NCBI GenBank assembly: GCA_934320655.1
Contig: CAKRFN010000001.1
Span: 1 to 64,000, forward strand
DNA from: an uncultured Eubacterium sp.
GTDB taxonomy: Bacteria; Bacillota; Clostridia; Lachnospirales; Lachnospiraceae
Reading direction: 5' to 3'
DNA length: 64,000 nt
Position numbers and translations under genes: made by a program. This document shows positions 7,513 through 16,067 of this stretch, piece by piece; position 1 is the stretch's first letter, and every line of letters begins with the position of its first letter. The notes under the pieces were generated by a model. The model was not told the DNA's origin. It searched no databases and saw only the letters and a list, made by a program, of their open reading frames with translations.

Positions 7513-8661
7513 ATGAAGATAAAAAAATATATCAGACAGCTCCTGCCGGTTGTCGTGTTCGCAGCGATCATTTTTGGGCTGACCGGAGGTAGTATTTTTT
7601 CGCAGAAGCAGGAATATTCCGCGTCGGAAAAGCGCGTGTTGCAGACGATGCCGAAGCTGCGGTGGAAAGCGGTGAAAAAAGGCAGATTCCAGACAAAATA
7701 TGAGACGTATCTCGCGGATCAGTTCCCGGGCAGGGATGGCTGGGTGCGTGTGCAGACGGATGTCTCCCGTATGTTTGGCAGGACGGAGAGTAACGGCGTC
7801 TATTTCGGAAAAGACGATTATCTGCTGGAGCATTATGAGGCATCGGATTTTGAGAATTCACAGGCGGAAAAGAACGAGGCGGCATTGGCAAAATTTGTAA
7901 AGAAAATGAGCAGGAAGCGAAGGGTATCCGTGATGCTTGTGCCAACAAAAACATGGATTATGCAGGAGAAGCTACCGGCATTTGCACCGACGTATGATGA
8001 ACAGCAGATGTATGACCGTATGGAACAGCAGTTGGGCGGTCTGGCGGATACGGTGCTGGTTCCGGCAGCATCGGAATTGAAAAAGCATACCGATGAACAG
8101 ATCTATTACCGGACGGATCACCATTGGACGACGCTGGGCGCGTGGTACGGGTATCTGGCGTACGTGGAGGCGAATGGAGGAGATGTCGTGCAGGCGCAGA
8201 AAAAGCGCGAGTTCCAATGCGTCAGCAGTCAGTTTTACGGAAGCTCCTATGCGAAGATCAATCAGGCGCCGCGTGCGGATGAGATTGATGTGTATGAGCC
8301 CATGCAGCCGCTGACGGTCGTCTACAATATGGGAGAAAAGACGACGGATACGCTTTATGATGCGTCGTTTTTAGATACACAGGATCAGTACAGTTATTTT
8401 ACCGGAGGTAACCAGCCGGTGATAGAAGTCACGGGAGGAAGGGCAAACGGCAGAACACTGCTGATCATCAAGGACTCGTTTGCCAATAGTATGCTGCCGT
8501 TTCTGGCAGAGGATTACGAAAAGGTCGTGATGGTCGATCTCCGACAGCTCAATATCAAGTGTAGGGATCTGGTAAAGATGTTTGATCCGACCGATGTGCT
8601 GGTGCTGTACAATACGGCGCAGTTTGCCGGCGACCGGGAGTTCGCGATGAAGTGCAGGTAA
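7513..8661 (+). CDS. DHHW family protein, partner of the MBOAT acyltransferase
   Basis: The 382-residue protein has one N-terminal transmembrane anchor (residues ~8-28) and a large extracellular domain. The family motif is clear: YYRTDHHWTTLGAWYGYL at residues ~199-216, where Asp and His are the presumed catalytic pair of an SGNH/AlgX-like acetyl transferase. A later segment TLLIIKDSFANSMLPFL supplies the typical Ser-containing KDSF strand. Ribosome binding site GGGAGG precedes the ATG, 18 bases after the MBOAT stop. It probably accepts acyl groups from the MBOAT protein and places them on an exported glycan. Confidence 0.88.
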   Translation: MKIKKYIRQLLPVVVFAAIIFGLTGGSIFSQKQEYSASEKRVLQTMPKLRWKAVKKGRFQTKYETYLADQFPGRDGWVRVQTDVSRMFGRTESNGVYFGKDDYLLEHYEASDFENSQAEKNEAALAKFVKKMSRKRRVSVMLVPTKTWIMQEKLPAFAPTYDEQQMYDRMEQQLGGLADTVLVPAASELKKHTDEQIYYRTDHHWTTLGAWYGYLAYVEANGGDVVQAQKKREFQCVSSQFYGSSYAKINQAPRADEIDVYEPMQPLTVVYNMGEKTTDTLYDASFLDTQDQYSYFTGGNQPVIEVTGGRANGRTLLIIKDSFANSMLPFLAEDYEKVVMVDLRQLNIKCRDLVKMFDPTDVLVLYNTAQFAGDREFAMKCR

Positions 8662-8710
8662 AGTTTGAATAAAAAATTTCCAGTTTTTAGAAACCAAATG
8701 CAAAGAACTG

Positions 8711-8719
8711 TGTCATAAT
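8711..8719 (+). promoter_or_regulatory. Possible extended -10 promoter of the DUF3298-type gene
   Basis: TGTCATAAT at 8711-8719 fits an extended -10 (TGnCATAAT). No good -35 is visible at normal spacing. It lies about 49 bases before the ATG at 8768. Confidence 0.4.
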
Positions 8720-8767
8720 AGATAGAACGGTAGTTCAAACGCATATTCATTAAAGGAGGAAGAACAT

Positions 8768-9553
8768 ATGAGAGTAAAAAATGTATGTAAGAAGCTGGGT
8801 GCACTGGCACTCGCAGCAGCCATGATCGCAGGTACATGGGCAGTATCCGCACAGCCGGTGGACGCGGCAACAAAAGCAAATTATCACGTAAAGAAGGTCA
8901 GCTATTCCAAAGACTATACACTGGATGACGGAACGACCTATTTTACCGTAAAAGGTAAGTTCCCGCAGATCACGGATGATTCTGCAACTGCAAAAAAGAT
9001 CAATGAGGCATTGGTAAAAGAACAGGAAAAACTCATCAGTGGATGGGAAACAGATTCCGTGACTTATAAGGGTGAGTATACTTCCATGATGGAAGAGGCA
9101 AAAAAGGAAGGTTATGACTTCCAGTGGACTTACGGTGACGCTATTGCCTGCAAGGTCACGGCAAACAATGACAAATATTTCAGCACCGTACTCACCGGCT
9201 ATCTGTTTACCGGCGGAGCACACGGTATGCCGTACCGCATCAGCATGACATTTGATGCAAAGACCGGAGAGCAGTTGACAGCAGCCGGACTGTTCGGGAT
9301 CAGCAAGGCAAAGCTCAATCGCAAGGTAAAGAATCTGTATCTGGCAAAGTGCGACAAGGAGGGCGAGGACGCAGGCTTTTATTTCTATCCGAGTGACGAT
9401 ATTCGTGTCACCTTGCAGAATAACTTAAAAGCACTGGATTTCAACAATGCCTTTTATGTAAAGAATAACGGCAAAGCAGTCTTTTATGCAGATCCCTATG
9501 CGGTAGCGCCTTATGCGGCAGGCTTTGTGGAAGTTTCCACAGCAATTAAATAA
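8768..9553 (+). CDS. Secreted DUF3298/RsiV-like protein
   Basis: The 261-residue protein has a signal peptide (residues 1-34, cleavage near VDAATKA) and a start fixed by AAAGGAGGAAGA. The body contains the DUF4163/DUF3298 pattern: an N-terminal FPQITDDSATAKKINEAL helix entry, then STVLTGYLFTGGAHG and MTFDAKTGEQLTAAGLFGIS. The GGAHG turn is the recognisable signature shared with the extracellular domain of anti-sigma factor RsiV, which binds lysozyme. There is no membrane anchor or anti-sigma domain here, so it is a free secreted relative. It is a single gene followed by a perfect stem-loop. Confidence 0.8.
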   Translation: MRVKNVCKKLGALALAAAMIAGTWAVSAQPVDAATKANYHVKKVSYSKDYTLDDGTTYFTVKGKFPQITDDSATAKKINEALVKEQEKLISGWETDSVTYKGEYTSMMEEAKKEGYDFQWTYGDAIACKVTANNDKYFSTVLTGYLFTGGAHGMPYRISMTFDAKTGEQLTAAGLFGISKAKLNRKVKNLYLAKCDKEGEDAGFYFYPSDDIRVTLQNNLKALDFNNAFYVKNNGKAVFYADPYAVAPYAAGFVEVSTAIK

Positions 9554-9568
9554 CAGAAAAGATATTTT

Positions 9569-9600
9569 GCGGGTGCATAATTTTGCGATTATGCACCCGC
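9569..9600 (+). terminator. Perfect 13-bp stem-loop, probable terminator
   Basis: GCGGGTGCATAAT (9569-9581) pairs perfectly with ATTATGCACCCGC (9588-9600), loop TTTGCG. It starts 16 bases after the DUF3298-type stop codon. The following bases (AAATTGCG) are not a strong T tract, so termination is likely but not certain. Confidence 0.6.
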
Positions 9601-9701
9601 AAATTGCGTTGTGATACATCCGAAGAAACCGCCGGTGGAAGATTCTGTAGGTATTACGACAACCATTTTATATGGAGTGAGAAATATTCTTGCATAAGGG
9701 C

Positions 9702-9730
9702 TTGAATTTTGCAGATGTTTTTGATACAAT
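9702..9730 (+). promoter_or_regulatory. Sigma-A promoter of plsC
   Basis: TTGAAT (9702-9707), 17-base spacer, TACAAT (9725-9730). The ATG of the acyltransferase follows at 9786. Of the rest of the 9554-9785 gap only the stem-loop at 9569 is recognisable. Confidence 0.7.
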
Positions 9731-9785
9731 AGCAAAGATGATGCGAAGTGTTGATCACAGATGAGGGGATTGTTAGTTAGAAGAT

Positions 9786-10532
9786 ATGTTACGTTTTTAC
9801 TGGGTCATTTTTTGGAATTTTTATCATATTTATATGATTCCGAAAATGGGCTATATGGCCAGACATACCGAGAAATTTGATGAAGCCAAGCGTTATCGGA
9901 TCGCCAGACGGGCTATTTATTATATGATGCGCACCGGAAATATCAAGACGGTAAGTAAGGGCTTGGAGAACCTCCCGAAAGAGGGCGGTTATGTACTGTA
10001 TCCCAATCATCAGGGCAAATTCGACGCACTCAGCATTATGATCACACATCCGAAGCCTTGTTCCGTCGTTGTGGACGACGCGGTTTCCTACGGCATCCTG
10101 ATCAAAGAGTTTATTGATCTGGTAGAAGGCAAGCGAATGAAGCTGGGGGATGTGCGTCAGGCACTCGGGATCATCAAGGAGACGTCTACCGAAGTGAGGG
10201 AGGGACGTCGATATATTATTTTTTCAGAAGGTGGTTATACAAATAACGGCAACACACTTCAGGAGTTCAAGCCGGGCAGCTTTAAAATGGCGATGATGGC
10301 AAAAGCCCCCATCGTTCCGGTGGCATTGATTGACTCATACAAGGTGTTTGGAGAAAATTCCCTTGTTCCGGTGACTGCACAGGTACATTATCTGGAGCCG
10401 CTTTATTATGAGGATTACAAGGGTATGAACTCACGTGAGATCTGTGCGCTCGTCAAGTCGCGCATTCAGCAGGCGATTGATGACGAATTGGAAGCACGCA
10501 GAAATAAGCGAAGCTGGTTTCATCGAAAATAA
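9786..10532 (+). CDS. plsC: 1-acyl-glycerol-3-phosphate acyltransferase family protein
   Basis: The 248-residue protein carries the PlsC motifs. NHQGKFDAL at residues ~75-83 is the NHx4D catalytic motif, followed by IIFSEGGYTNNGN (EGG motif) and PIVPVALIDSYKVF (the P-x-V-P-V strand). It acylates lysophosphatidate at position 2 in membrane lipid synthesis, acting at the cytoplasmic membrane face. The N-terminal hydrophobic stretch (RFYWVIFWNFYHIYM) would anchor it. The ribosome binding site is poor (GAGGGG is far upstream), so an internal start is possible. It has its own promoter. Confidence 0.85.
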   Translation: MLRFYWVIFWNFYHIYMIPKMGYMARHTEKFDEAKRYRIARRAIYYMMRTGNIKTVSKGLENLPKEGGYVLYPNHQGKFDALSIMITHPKPCSVVVDDAVSYGILIKEFIDLVEGKRMKLGDVRQALGIIKETSTEVREGRRYIIFSEGGYTNNGNTLQEFKPGSFKMAMMAKAPIVPVALIDSYKVFGENSLVPVTAQVHYLEPLYYEDYKGMNSREICALVKSRIQQAIDDELEARRNKRSWFHRK

Positions 10533-10557
10533 AATAATATACTGCTCCTAAAAACGA

Positions 10558-10629
10558 GCAACCGTAGTCTAACGGATAGAACGCAGGACTCCGACTCCTG
10601 TAATGTGGGTTCGATTCCCGCCGGTTGCA
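10558..10629 (+). tRNA. tRNA-Arg (anticodon CCG)
   Basis: Acceptor arms GCAACCG (10558-10564) and CGGTTGC (10622-10628) pair perfectly; A at 10629 is the discriminator base. Anticodon stem CAGGA/TCCTG encloses the loop CTCCGAC, giving anticodon CCG, which reads Arg codon CGG. The T arm is GTGGG TTCGATT CCCGC. CCA is not encoded. It lies 25 bases after plsC. Confidence 0.93.
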
Positions 10630-10680
10630 TTTATTTAGAGAAAGTTCGTGTGTTTATTATTTTAGGAGGTAGTAAAACAA

Positions 10681-12129
10681 ATGGCAAATCAGAACCAGAA
10701 AAAAGATCAGATCAATCAAGAACAAAATACTCAGAATACAGATTCTGCTAAACATAAAAATGAGCAAAAATTAAATAAATCATCGAATACATCTCAGAAC
10801 GATGGCGGCTTTGACGCCGGAGCATTTTTGGAGCTTGTGAAAAAGTACAAGCGTTATATTGCTGCCGGTGTTCTTTTCGCGGCAATGGTAGTTGTGCTTG
10901 TAAAGTGTACCGGACCGCAGAGTACCCCGACAAAGCCGGTGCAGGACGAGCAGACGGATCAGGCGGATCTCACCGAGGAATTTCAGGTGGATGCGGTTCC
11001 AGAGATCAACACGCTCATTGCGGATTATTACAAGGCTTATCAGGATGGCGATGTCAATGCATTAGAGACATTGGCGCAGCCGATTTCCGATACGGAAAAG
11101 AGCTATATCAAACTGTTCAGCGAATATGTGGATTCCTATGACAATCTGCGCTGCTATACCAAATCCGGACTTGGCGAGGGCGAGTATGTCGTGTCTGTCT
11201 ATCTGGAAATGAAGTTCAAGGGTGTTGAGACAGCCGCTCCCGGATTGGACTTCTTCTACGTGAGAACGGATGAGACCGGGAAACCGTATATTGACAATGC
11301 TTACAGCCAGTTCAACCAGTCTAACATGGAGAACAGCACACAGGCAGATGTGCAGGCGCTGATCAATGAATTTGAGCAGGCGGATGATGTCGTTGCGCTC
11401 CAGCAGGAGGTACAGCAGAAGTATGATCAGGCGATTTCATCGGACGAGCAGCTCGCAGCGATGGCAAATGAGACGATACCGAATGCAATTACGGCATGGG
11501 TACAGTCGCTGACACAGGCAGGAGCAGACAATCAGGATCAGCCTGCGGATGATACCACACAGCAGCCGGACGATACGAAAGACAACACCGATCAGGCAGA
11601 CGATCAGACGGATAATAATACGGACGATACGACGGATAACGCAGATAATTCTGATGCCGATACGACAGATGAGCCGGAGCAAAGTTCGGATGGCAAGGCA
11701 AAGACAGCCTATGCACTGGATGGTATCAATCTGAGAAAGGGTCCCGGAACCGACACGAAGGTTGTGACACAGATTGCACTTGGGGACAAGCTCAAGATCT
11801 ATCCGGATACAAAAGAAAACGGCTGGGTGAAGGCTTCTTACCACAAAAAGAAGGGTTATGTGAAGCTGGAGTATGTTACGACTGACAAGTCCGATATCAA
11901 GGGAACGCCTACGGACGAGAATGAGCCTGCAAAGGCATTGCCGGAGGGTAAGGAGATCACACTGAGTGATTCCGTCAATGTGCGTGTTTCCATGAGTGAG
12001 ACGGCGGATCGTGTCGGACTGGCATTCCAGGGAGATACGGTAAAGGTTATCCAGAGCTATGCGGAAGGCTGGACAAAGGTAGAGTGGAACGGTCAGACCG
12101 GATATATCAAGACGGAACTGATTAAATAG
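10681..12129 (+). CDS. Membrane-anchored protein with two SH3b domains
   Basis: The 482-residue protein starts after TAGGAGGTAG. Residues 1-55 are Q/N/K-rich and cytoplasmic, followed by one transmembrane helix (~60-77, YIAAGVLFAAMVVVLVK). Residues ~100-275 form an extracellular helical domain. A linker at ~280-340 is extremely rich in Asp, Thr, Gln and Asn. Two bacterial SH3 domains follow: TAYALDGINLRKGPGTDTKV with KGYVKLEYV, and DSVNVRVSMSETADRVGLAF with TGYIKTELI at the end. SH3b domains bind peptidoglycan, so a wall-associated role is likely. No enzymatic domain is seen. Confidence 0.8.
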   Translation: MANQNQKKDQINQEQNTQNTDSAKHKNEQKLNKSSNTSQNDGGFDAGAFLELVKKYKRYIAAGVLFAAMVVVLVKCTGPQSTPTKPVQDEQTDQADLTEEFQVDAVPEINTLIADYYKAYQDGDVNALETLAQPISDTEKSYIKLFSEYVDSYDNLRCYTKSGLGEGEYVVSVYLEMKFKGVETAAPGLDFFYVRTDETGKPYIDNAYSQFNQSNMENSTQADVQALINEFEQADDVVALQQEVQQKYDQAISSDEQLAAMANETIPNAITAWVQSLTQAGADNQDQPADDTTQQPDDTKDNTDQADDQTDNNTDDTTDNADNSDADTTDEPEQSSDGKAKTAYALDGINLRKGPGTDTKVVTQIALGDKLKIYPDTKENGWVKASYHKKKGYVKLEYVTTDKSDIKGTPTDENEPAKALPEGKEITLSDSVNVRVSMSETADRVGLAFQGDTVKVIQSYAEGWTKVEWNGQTGYIKTELIK

Positions 12130-12175
12130 TATTGTTTGAAACAGAATCATTCAAAGGAATAAAACAAATGATGAA

Positions 12176-12232
12176 AGGCGGTTGCTGGGTAGCGGTGCAT
12201 AATGCATCTGCATAATCTGCAGCCGTCTTTTT
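12176..12232 (+). terminator. Terminator after the SH3b gene
   Basis: AGGCGGTTGC (12176-12185) pairs with GCAGCCGTCT (12219-12228) through two G-T wobbles, followed by TTTTT. The long loop holds a second hairpin around GGTGCATAATGCATC. It lies just before the rluF start. Confidence 0.6.
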
Positions 12233-12258
12233 CTACACAAATTATGGTGGGGTGTAAC

Positions 12259-12993
12259 ATGGATCAGAAACAGGAAGGAATCCGTATCAACAAATATTTG
12301 AGCGAAGCGGGTGTGTGTTCCCGCAGAGAGGCGGACCGTGCATTGGAAGCCGGACAGATCCGTATTGGGGAGCGTGTGGCGGTGCTGGGCGATAAGGTCA
12401 TGCCGGGCGATGTTGTCTCTTACAAGGGCAGACCGGTTGCGAAAGAGACGGAGCGGATACTCATTGCATTCCACAAGCCGCGCGGAGTTGTCTGCACGAC
12501 TTCTAAAAAAGAGGGTGTGAATATCGTTGATTATATCAATTATCCGAAACGGATCTATCCGGTCGGCAGACTGGACAAGGATTCCACCGGACTGATCCTG
12601 CTCACGAATGACGGTGACATCGTAAACAAAATGATGCGTGCTGGAAACCGGCATGAAAAGGAATATGTTGTGACAGTGGATCGGGAGATCACGGATACAT
12701 TTATTATGCAGATGTCGAATGGCGTGGCGATCTTAGATACCGTCACCAGACCGTGTAAGGTGCGAAAGAGTGGAACGAGAGAATTTCATATCACGCTGAC
12801 ACAGGGACTGAACCGGCAGATCCGGCGTATGTGTGAGGCGCTCGGATATCATGTGAGGACACTTAAGCGTCTGCGGATCATGAATATCCGCCTTGGTGAT
12901 CTGAAGGAAGGGACGTACCGCGATGTGACACAGGCGGAGTGGAAGGAATTGCAGCGCCTGATCCGTCATTCATCCAATGAGACAGTGAAATAA
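12259..12993 (+). CDS. rluF: 23S rRNA pseudouridine synthase RluF
   Basis: The protein has 244 residues from the ATG at 12259 (GGTGGGGTG upstream); an in-frame ATG at 12202 lies in the terminator loop and is rejected. It has an N-terminal S4 RNA-binding domain (INKYLSEAGVCSRREADRAL, residues ~9-55). The catalytic motif is VGRLDKDSTGLILLTNDGD, with the Asp of RLD as nucleophile. TLTQGLNRQIRRMCEALGY and RLRIMNI follow as in the RsuA/RluB/RluF group. Similarity to E. coli RluF as I recall it extends to the end (SSNETVK versus SSSEVK), supporting that subfamily, which modifies U2604 of 23S rRNA. Confidence 0.88.
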   Translation: MDQKQEGIRINKYLSEAGVCSRREADRALEAGQIRIGERVAVLGDKVMPGDVVSYKGRPVAKETERILIAFHKPRGVVCTTSKKEGVNIVDYINYPKRIYPVGRLDKDSTGLILLTNDGDIVNKMMRAGNRHEKEYVVTVDREITDTFIMQMSNGVAILDTVTRPCKVRKSGTREFHITLTQGLNRQIRRMCEALGYHVRTLKRLRIMNIRLGDLKEGTYRDVTQAEWKELQRLIRHSSNETVK

Positions 12994-13013
12994 TGTGAGG
13001 TAAAATAAAAGCT

Positions 13014-15008
13014 ATGGAACAACAGTATACAAAGACGGCGTATGAACAGCTGAAACAGACGATCGATGAGCATATGAATCATTACTATAATGAGGATGCG
13101 CCAACGATCAGTGATTTTGAATACGATGCACTGATGCGTGAGCTGAAAAAAATGGAGGCTGAACATCCGGAATGGGTGCGTGCGGATTCGCCGACACAGA
13201 AGATCGGCGGGGTCGCAAAGCGCGAGGCGGGAGTCACGATCACACATCATGTACCGATGCTCAGCATTCAGGATCTGTTTACAAAGGAAGAGGTGGCTGC
13301 GTGGGTCGGTCAGGTGAAGCAGATGCATCCGGATGCCCGTTTTTCCGTGGAGCACAAGATCGACGGGCTGAGTATGTCACTGCGCTATCAGGACGGTGTG
13401 CTGACGTTGGCGGAGACACGCGGCGACGGCATGGTCGGCGAGGATGTGACGCTCAATGCGAAAGTGATACCGGATGTCCGGCAGACGATCCGGGAGACAG
13501 ACTATGTAGAACTGCGCGGTGAAGTGTATATGAGCCACGAGGACTTTGAAAAGTTTAATGAGAGACAGGAGAGTCTCGGCAAAAAGACAGCCGCCAATCC
13601 GAGAAATCTTGCGGCAGGTACGCTGCGCCAGTTAGATCCGCAGATTACGAAGGAGCGTGGGCTGCGCATGTTTATTTTCAATGTGCAGGATGCGACCGGT
13701 GCGAGTGCACATCTGATGGAAAATCATACCGTCGGACTGGATGAACTGGCGGCACAGGGCGTGGCGGTCGTACCGCATGTGTGCTGTGAGACAGCGGAGG
13801 AGGTGCTGGCTGCGATCGATGCGATCGGAGAGCAGCGCGGAGATTATGACTATGATATTGATGGTGCGGTTGTGAAGATCGAACAGATTGCATACCGTGC
13901 GGATTTTCCTGCCGGCAGCAAATATTCGTCGGGACACATCGCCTATAAATACCCTCCGGAGGAAAAAGAGGTAGAGATCGAAGAAGTGGAGGTCGGTGTC
14001 GGCAGAACCGGTAAAATGACGTTCCGCGCGCGGTTCAAGGAGCCGGTGCGTCTCTGTGGTACAATGGTACAGTATGCGACGCTGCACAATATGGATTATA
14101 TCGAAAGTCTCGGTATCGATGAGGGATGTATGGCGGTCTGCCGCAAACAGGGCGAGATCATACCGGCGATCATCAGGGTAACGAAGCCGACCGGAACCGT
14201 TTTTCCGGCACCGCATGTGTGTCCGGTGTGCGGACATCCGCTCAGCAAGGAGGAAGGAACGGCAGACATCTGCTGTGATAACCCTTCCTGCCCGGCGCAG
14301 CTGAAACGCACGCTCGCTTATTTCGCGAGCCGTGATGCGATGGACATTAAGGCATTCGGTTCGACGTATGTGGATACGCTCGTAGAGGAAGGCTATCTGC
14401 ACAACTATACGGACATTTACCGTTTGCGGGAGCATCGGGACGAGCTGATCGAAAAAGGCATCATGGGAAAAGAAAAGAATACGGATAAGATACTGGCGGC
14501 GATCGAGGAGAGCAAGCACAATTCGGTCGATAAATTTCTTACAGGGTTGGCGATCCGGAATGTCGGAAAAGCATCGGCAAAGGAGATCATGAAGCATTTT
14601 GCAAATCTGATGGAGCTGGCAGATGCGAGTGTCGAGCAGCTGACGCAGATCCCGGATGTCGGCGGCATCACAGCGGAGTGCATTCACGAGTATTTTGCAG
14701 ATGCAGAAAACCGGAAACTGTTATCCGAGGTGGCAGAGCTTGGCATGAATCTGGAGTCAGAGCAGGCGGCGCAGGGCGCGGCACTGGCGGGGCTCACGAT
14801 CGTTGTGACCGGTACACTGCCGACACTCGGACGGAAAGAGGCGGCAGAGCTGATCGAGAACAATGGCGGAAAATGCACAGGCTCTGTCAGCAAAAAGACA
14901 AGCTATGTACTCGCGGGCGTGGCGGCAGGCAGCAAGCTGGAAAAAGCGCGTTCGTTAGGGATACCTGTGATCACGGAGGAGGAACTGCTTGCGATGCTCG
15001 GCCGGTGA
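13014..15008 (+). CDS. ligA: NAD-dependent DNA ligase
   Basis: The 664-residue protein has the full LigA layout. Domain Ia carries the YYNEDAPTISDFEYDALMRE tyrosines that bind NAD. Adenylation motif HKIDGLSMSLRY lies near residue 115, where Lys receives AMP. An OB-fold follows, then a four-cysteine zinc finger (CPVCGHPL ... ICCDNPSCPAQ, residues ~403-428), helix-hairpin-helix repeats (LAIRNVGKASAKEI, LTQIPDVGGITAECI) and a C-terminal BRCT domain (GLTIVVTGTLPTLGRKEAAE). It seals nicks in replication and repair. It follows rluF by 20 bases and is probably cotranscribed. Confidence 0.97.
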   Translation: MEQQYTKTAYEQLKQTIDEHMNHYYNEDAPTISDFEYDALMRELKKMEAEHPEWVRADSPTQKIGGVAKREAGVTITHHVPMLSIQDLFTKEEVAAWVGQVKQMHPDARFSVEHKIDGLSMSLRYQDGVLTLAETRGDGMVGEDVTLNAKVIPDVRQTIRETDYVELRGEVYMSHEDFEKFNERQESLGKKTAANPRNLAAGTLRQLDPQITKERGLRMFIFNVQDATGASAHLMENHTVGLDELAAQGVAVVPHVCCETAEEVLAAIDAIGEQRGDYDYDIDGAVVKIEQIAYRADFPAGSKYSSGHIAYKYPPEEKEVEIEEVEVGVGRTGKMTFRARFKEPVRLCGTMVQYATLHNMDYIESLGIDEGCMAVCRKQGEIIPAIIRVTKPTGTVFPAPHVCPVCGHPLSKEEGTADICCDNPSCPAQLKRTLAYFASRDAMDIKAFGSTYVDTLVEEGYLHNYTDIYRLREHRDELIEKGIMGKEKNTDKILAAIEESKHNSVDKFLTGLAIRNVGKASAKEIMKHFANLMELADASVEQLTQIPDVGGITAECIHEYFADAENRKLLSEVAELGMNLESEQAAQGAALAGLTIVVTGTLPTLGRKEAAELIENNGGKCTGSVSKKTSYVLAGVAAGSKLEKARSLGIPVITEEELLAMLGR

Positions 15009-15023
15009 TGTGGCGATCGGGAG

Positions 15024-15052
15024 TTGATTTTGCGGGTGAATCAGTATAGAAT
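15024..15052 (+). promoter_or_regulatory. Sigma-A promoter of metA
   Basis: TTGATT (15024-15029), 17-base spacer, TAGAAT (15047-15052). The short leader to 15127 is AT-rich with repeated GGAAT/TAGAAT words. I see no SAM riboswitch or T-box in it. Confidence 0.65.
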
Positions 15053-15126
15053 GGTAAAATGGAATTGGAATAAAAATGAAATAGAATTAGAATGAAGCTG
15101 GAATTGTTAAACAAAGGAGATTAGAT

Positions 15127-16059
15127 ATGCCTGTAAAGATTAAGAGCAATCTGCCTGCAAGGGAGATTCTGGAGAATGAAAATATATTTGTGATGGATGA
15201 AACACGTTCCGCGCATCAGGACATTCGTCCGATTGAGATTGGTATTTTGAATTTAATGCCGTTAAAGGAGGACAATGAGCTGCAGACGCTGCGTTCACTG
15301 TCTAATACCCCGTTGCAGGTAAATGTGACATTTATGACGGTGTCAAGCCATGAATCGGCACATACGTCACAAAAGCATCTGGATCAGTTTTATGTGACAC
15401 TCGATGATATCCGCGACCGCAATTTGGACGGACTGATTATTACCGGAGCACCGGTCGAGCAGATGGACTTCGAGGAAGTGGACTACTGGGATGAGGTGTG
15501 CGAGATCATGGACTGGGCGCAGACGCATGTCACCAGTACGCTGCATGTCTGTTGGGGGGCTCAGGCAGGATTGTATCACTATTACGGGATTAAAAAGCAC
15601 CGGATGGATAAGAAGGTGTTCGGTGTCTATGAGCATCGCGTGATGAACCGCAAGGTGCCGCTGGTACGTGGCTTTGACGATTATTTTATGGCACCGCATT
15701 CGAGACATACCGAGATGAGCAGGGAGGATATCGAGTCAGAGCCGGATCTGACGATTCTTGCGGAATCAGAAGAGGCAGGTGTATTTTTAGTCATCGACAA
15801 TGACGGACGTAAAATTTTTCTGATGGGACATCCGGAGTACGACCGTCTGACACTGCACAAGGAGTATATGCGTGACAAAAATCAGGGATTACCGATCGAG
15901 GTGCCGGTGAACTATTACCCGGACGACGACTGTACGAAAAAACCGCGCCTGCAGTGGAGGTCACACGGGAACATTTTATATTCCAACTGGCTGAATTATT
16001 ACGTGTATCAGGCGACGCCTTATGATTTCATCCACACGAGTGAGATCATTGCAAAGTAG
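15127..16059 (+). CDS. metA: Homoserine O-acetyltransferase (MetA type)
   Basis: The 310-residue protein is a full-length MetA. Active-site Cys142 lies in LHVCWGAQAGLYHYYGI, and MGHPEYDRLTLHKEY supplies the His/Glu of the triad. Residue 111 is Glu (ITGAPVEQMDF); in E. coli the equivalent is Gly111, and Glu111 is known to switch the acyl donor from succinyl-CoA to acetyl-CoA. I therefore predict O-acetylhomoserine formation, the first committed step of methionine synthesis. The rest of the methionine pathway is not in the window. The next gene starts 8 bases later. Confidence 0.93.
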   Translation: MPVKIKSNLPAREILENENIFVMDETRSAHQDIRPIEIGILNLMPLKEDNELQTLRSLSNTPLQVNVTFMTVSSHESAHTSQKHLDQFYVTLDDIRDRNLDGLIITGAPVEQMDFEEVDYWDEVCEIMDWAQTHVTSTLHVCWGAQAGLYHYYGIKKHRMDKKVFGVYEHRVMNRKVPLVRGFDDYFMAPHSRHTEMSREDIESEPDLTILAESEEAGVFLVIDNDGRKIFLMGHPEYDRLTLHKEYMRDKNQGLPIEVPVNYYPDDDCTKKPRLQWRSHGNILYSNWLNYYVYQATPYDFIHTSEIIAK

Positions 16060-16067
16060 TGTGAAGT

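Noticed and set aside
11437..12150. 237-residue hydrophobic ORF on the minus strand
   Set aside because: Mirror of the Asp/Thr-rich linker of the SH3b protein (GAT/GAC repeats read as Ile/Val); not a real membrane protein.
13632..14687. 351-residue ORF on the minus strand
   Set aside because: It is antisense to the conserved core of ligA, has no ribosome binding site and an arginine/histidine-rich composition typical of shadow frames.
15009..15126. SAM riboswitch or T-box before metA
   Set aside because: The leader from the promoter is only ~70 bases, AT-rich and without the conserved elements or a terminator.
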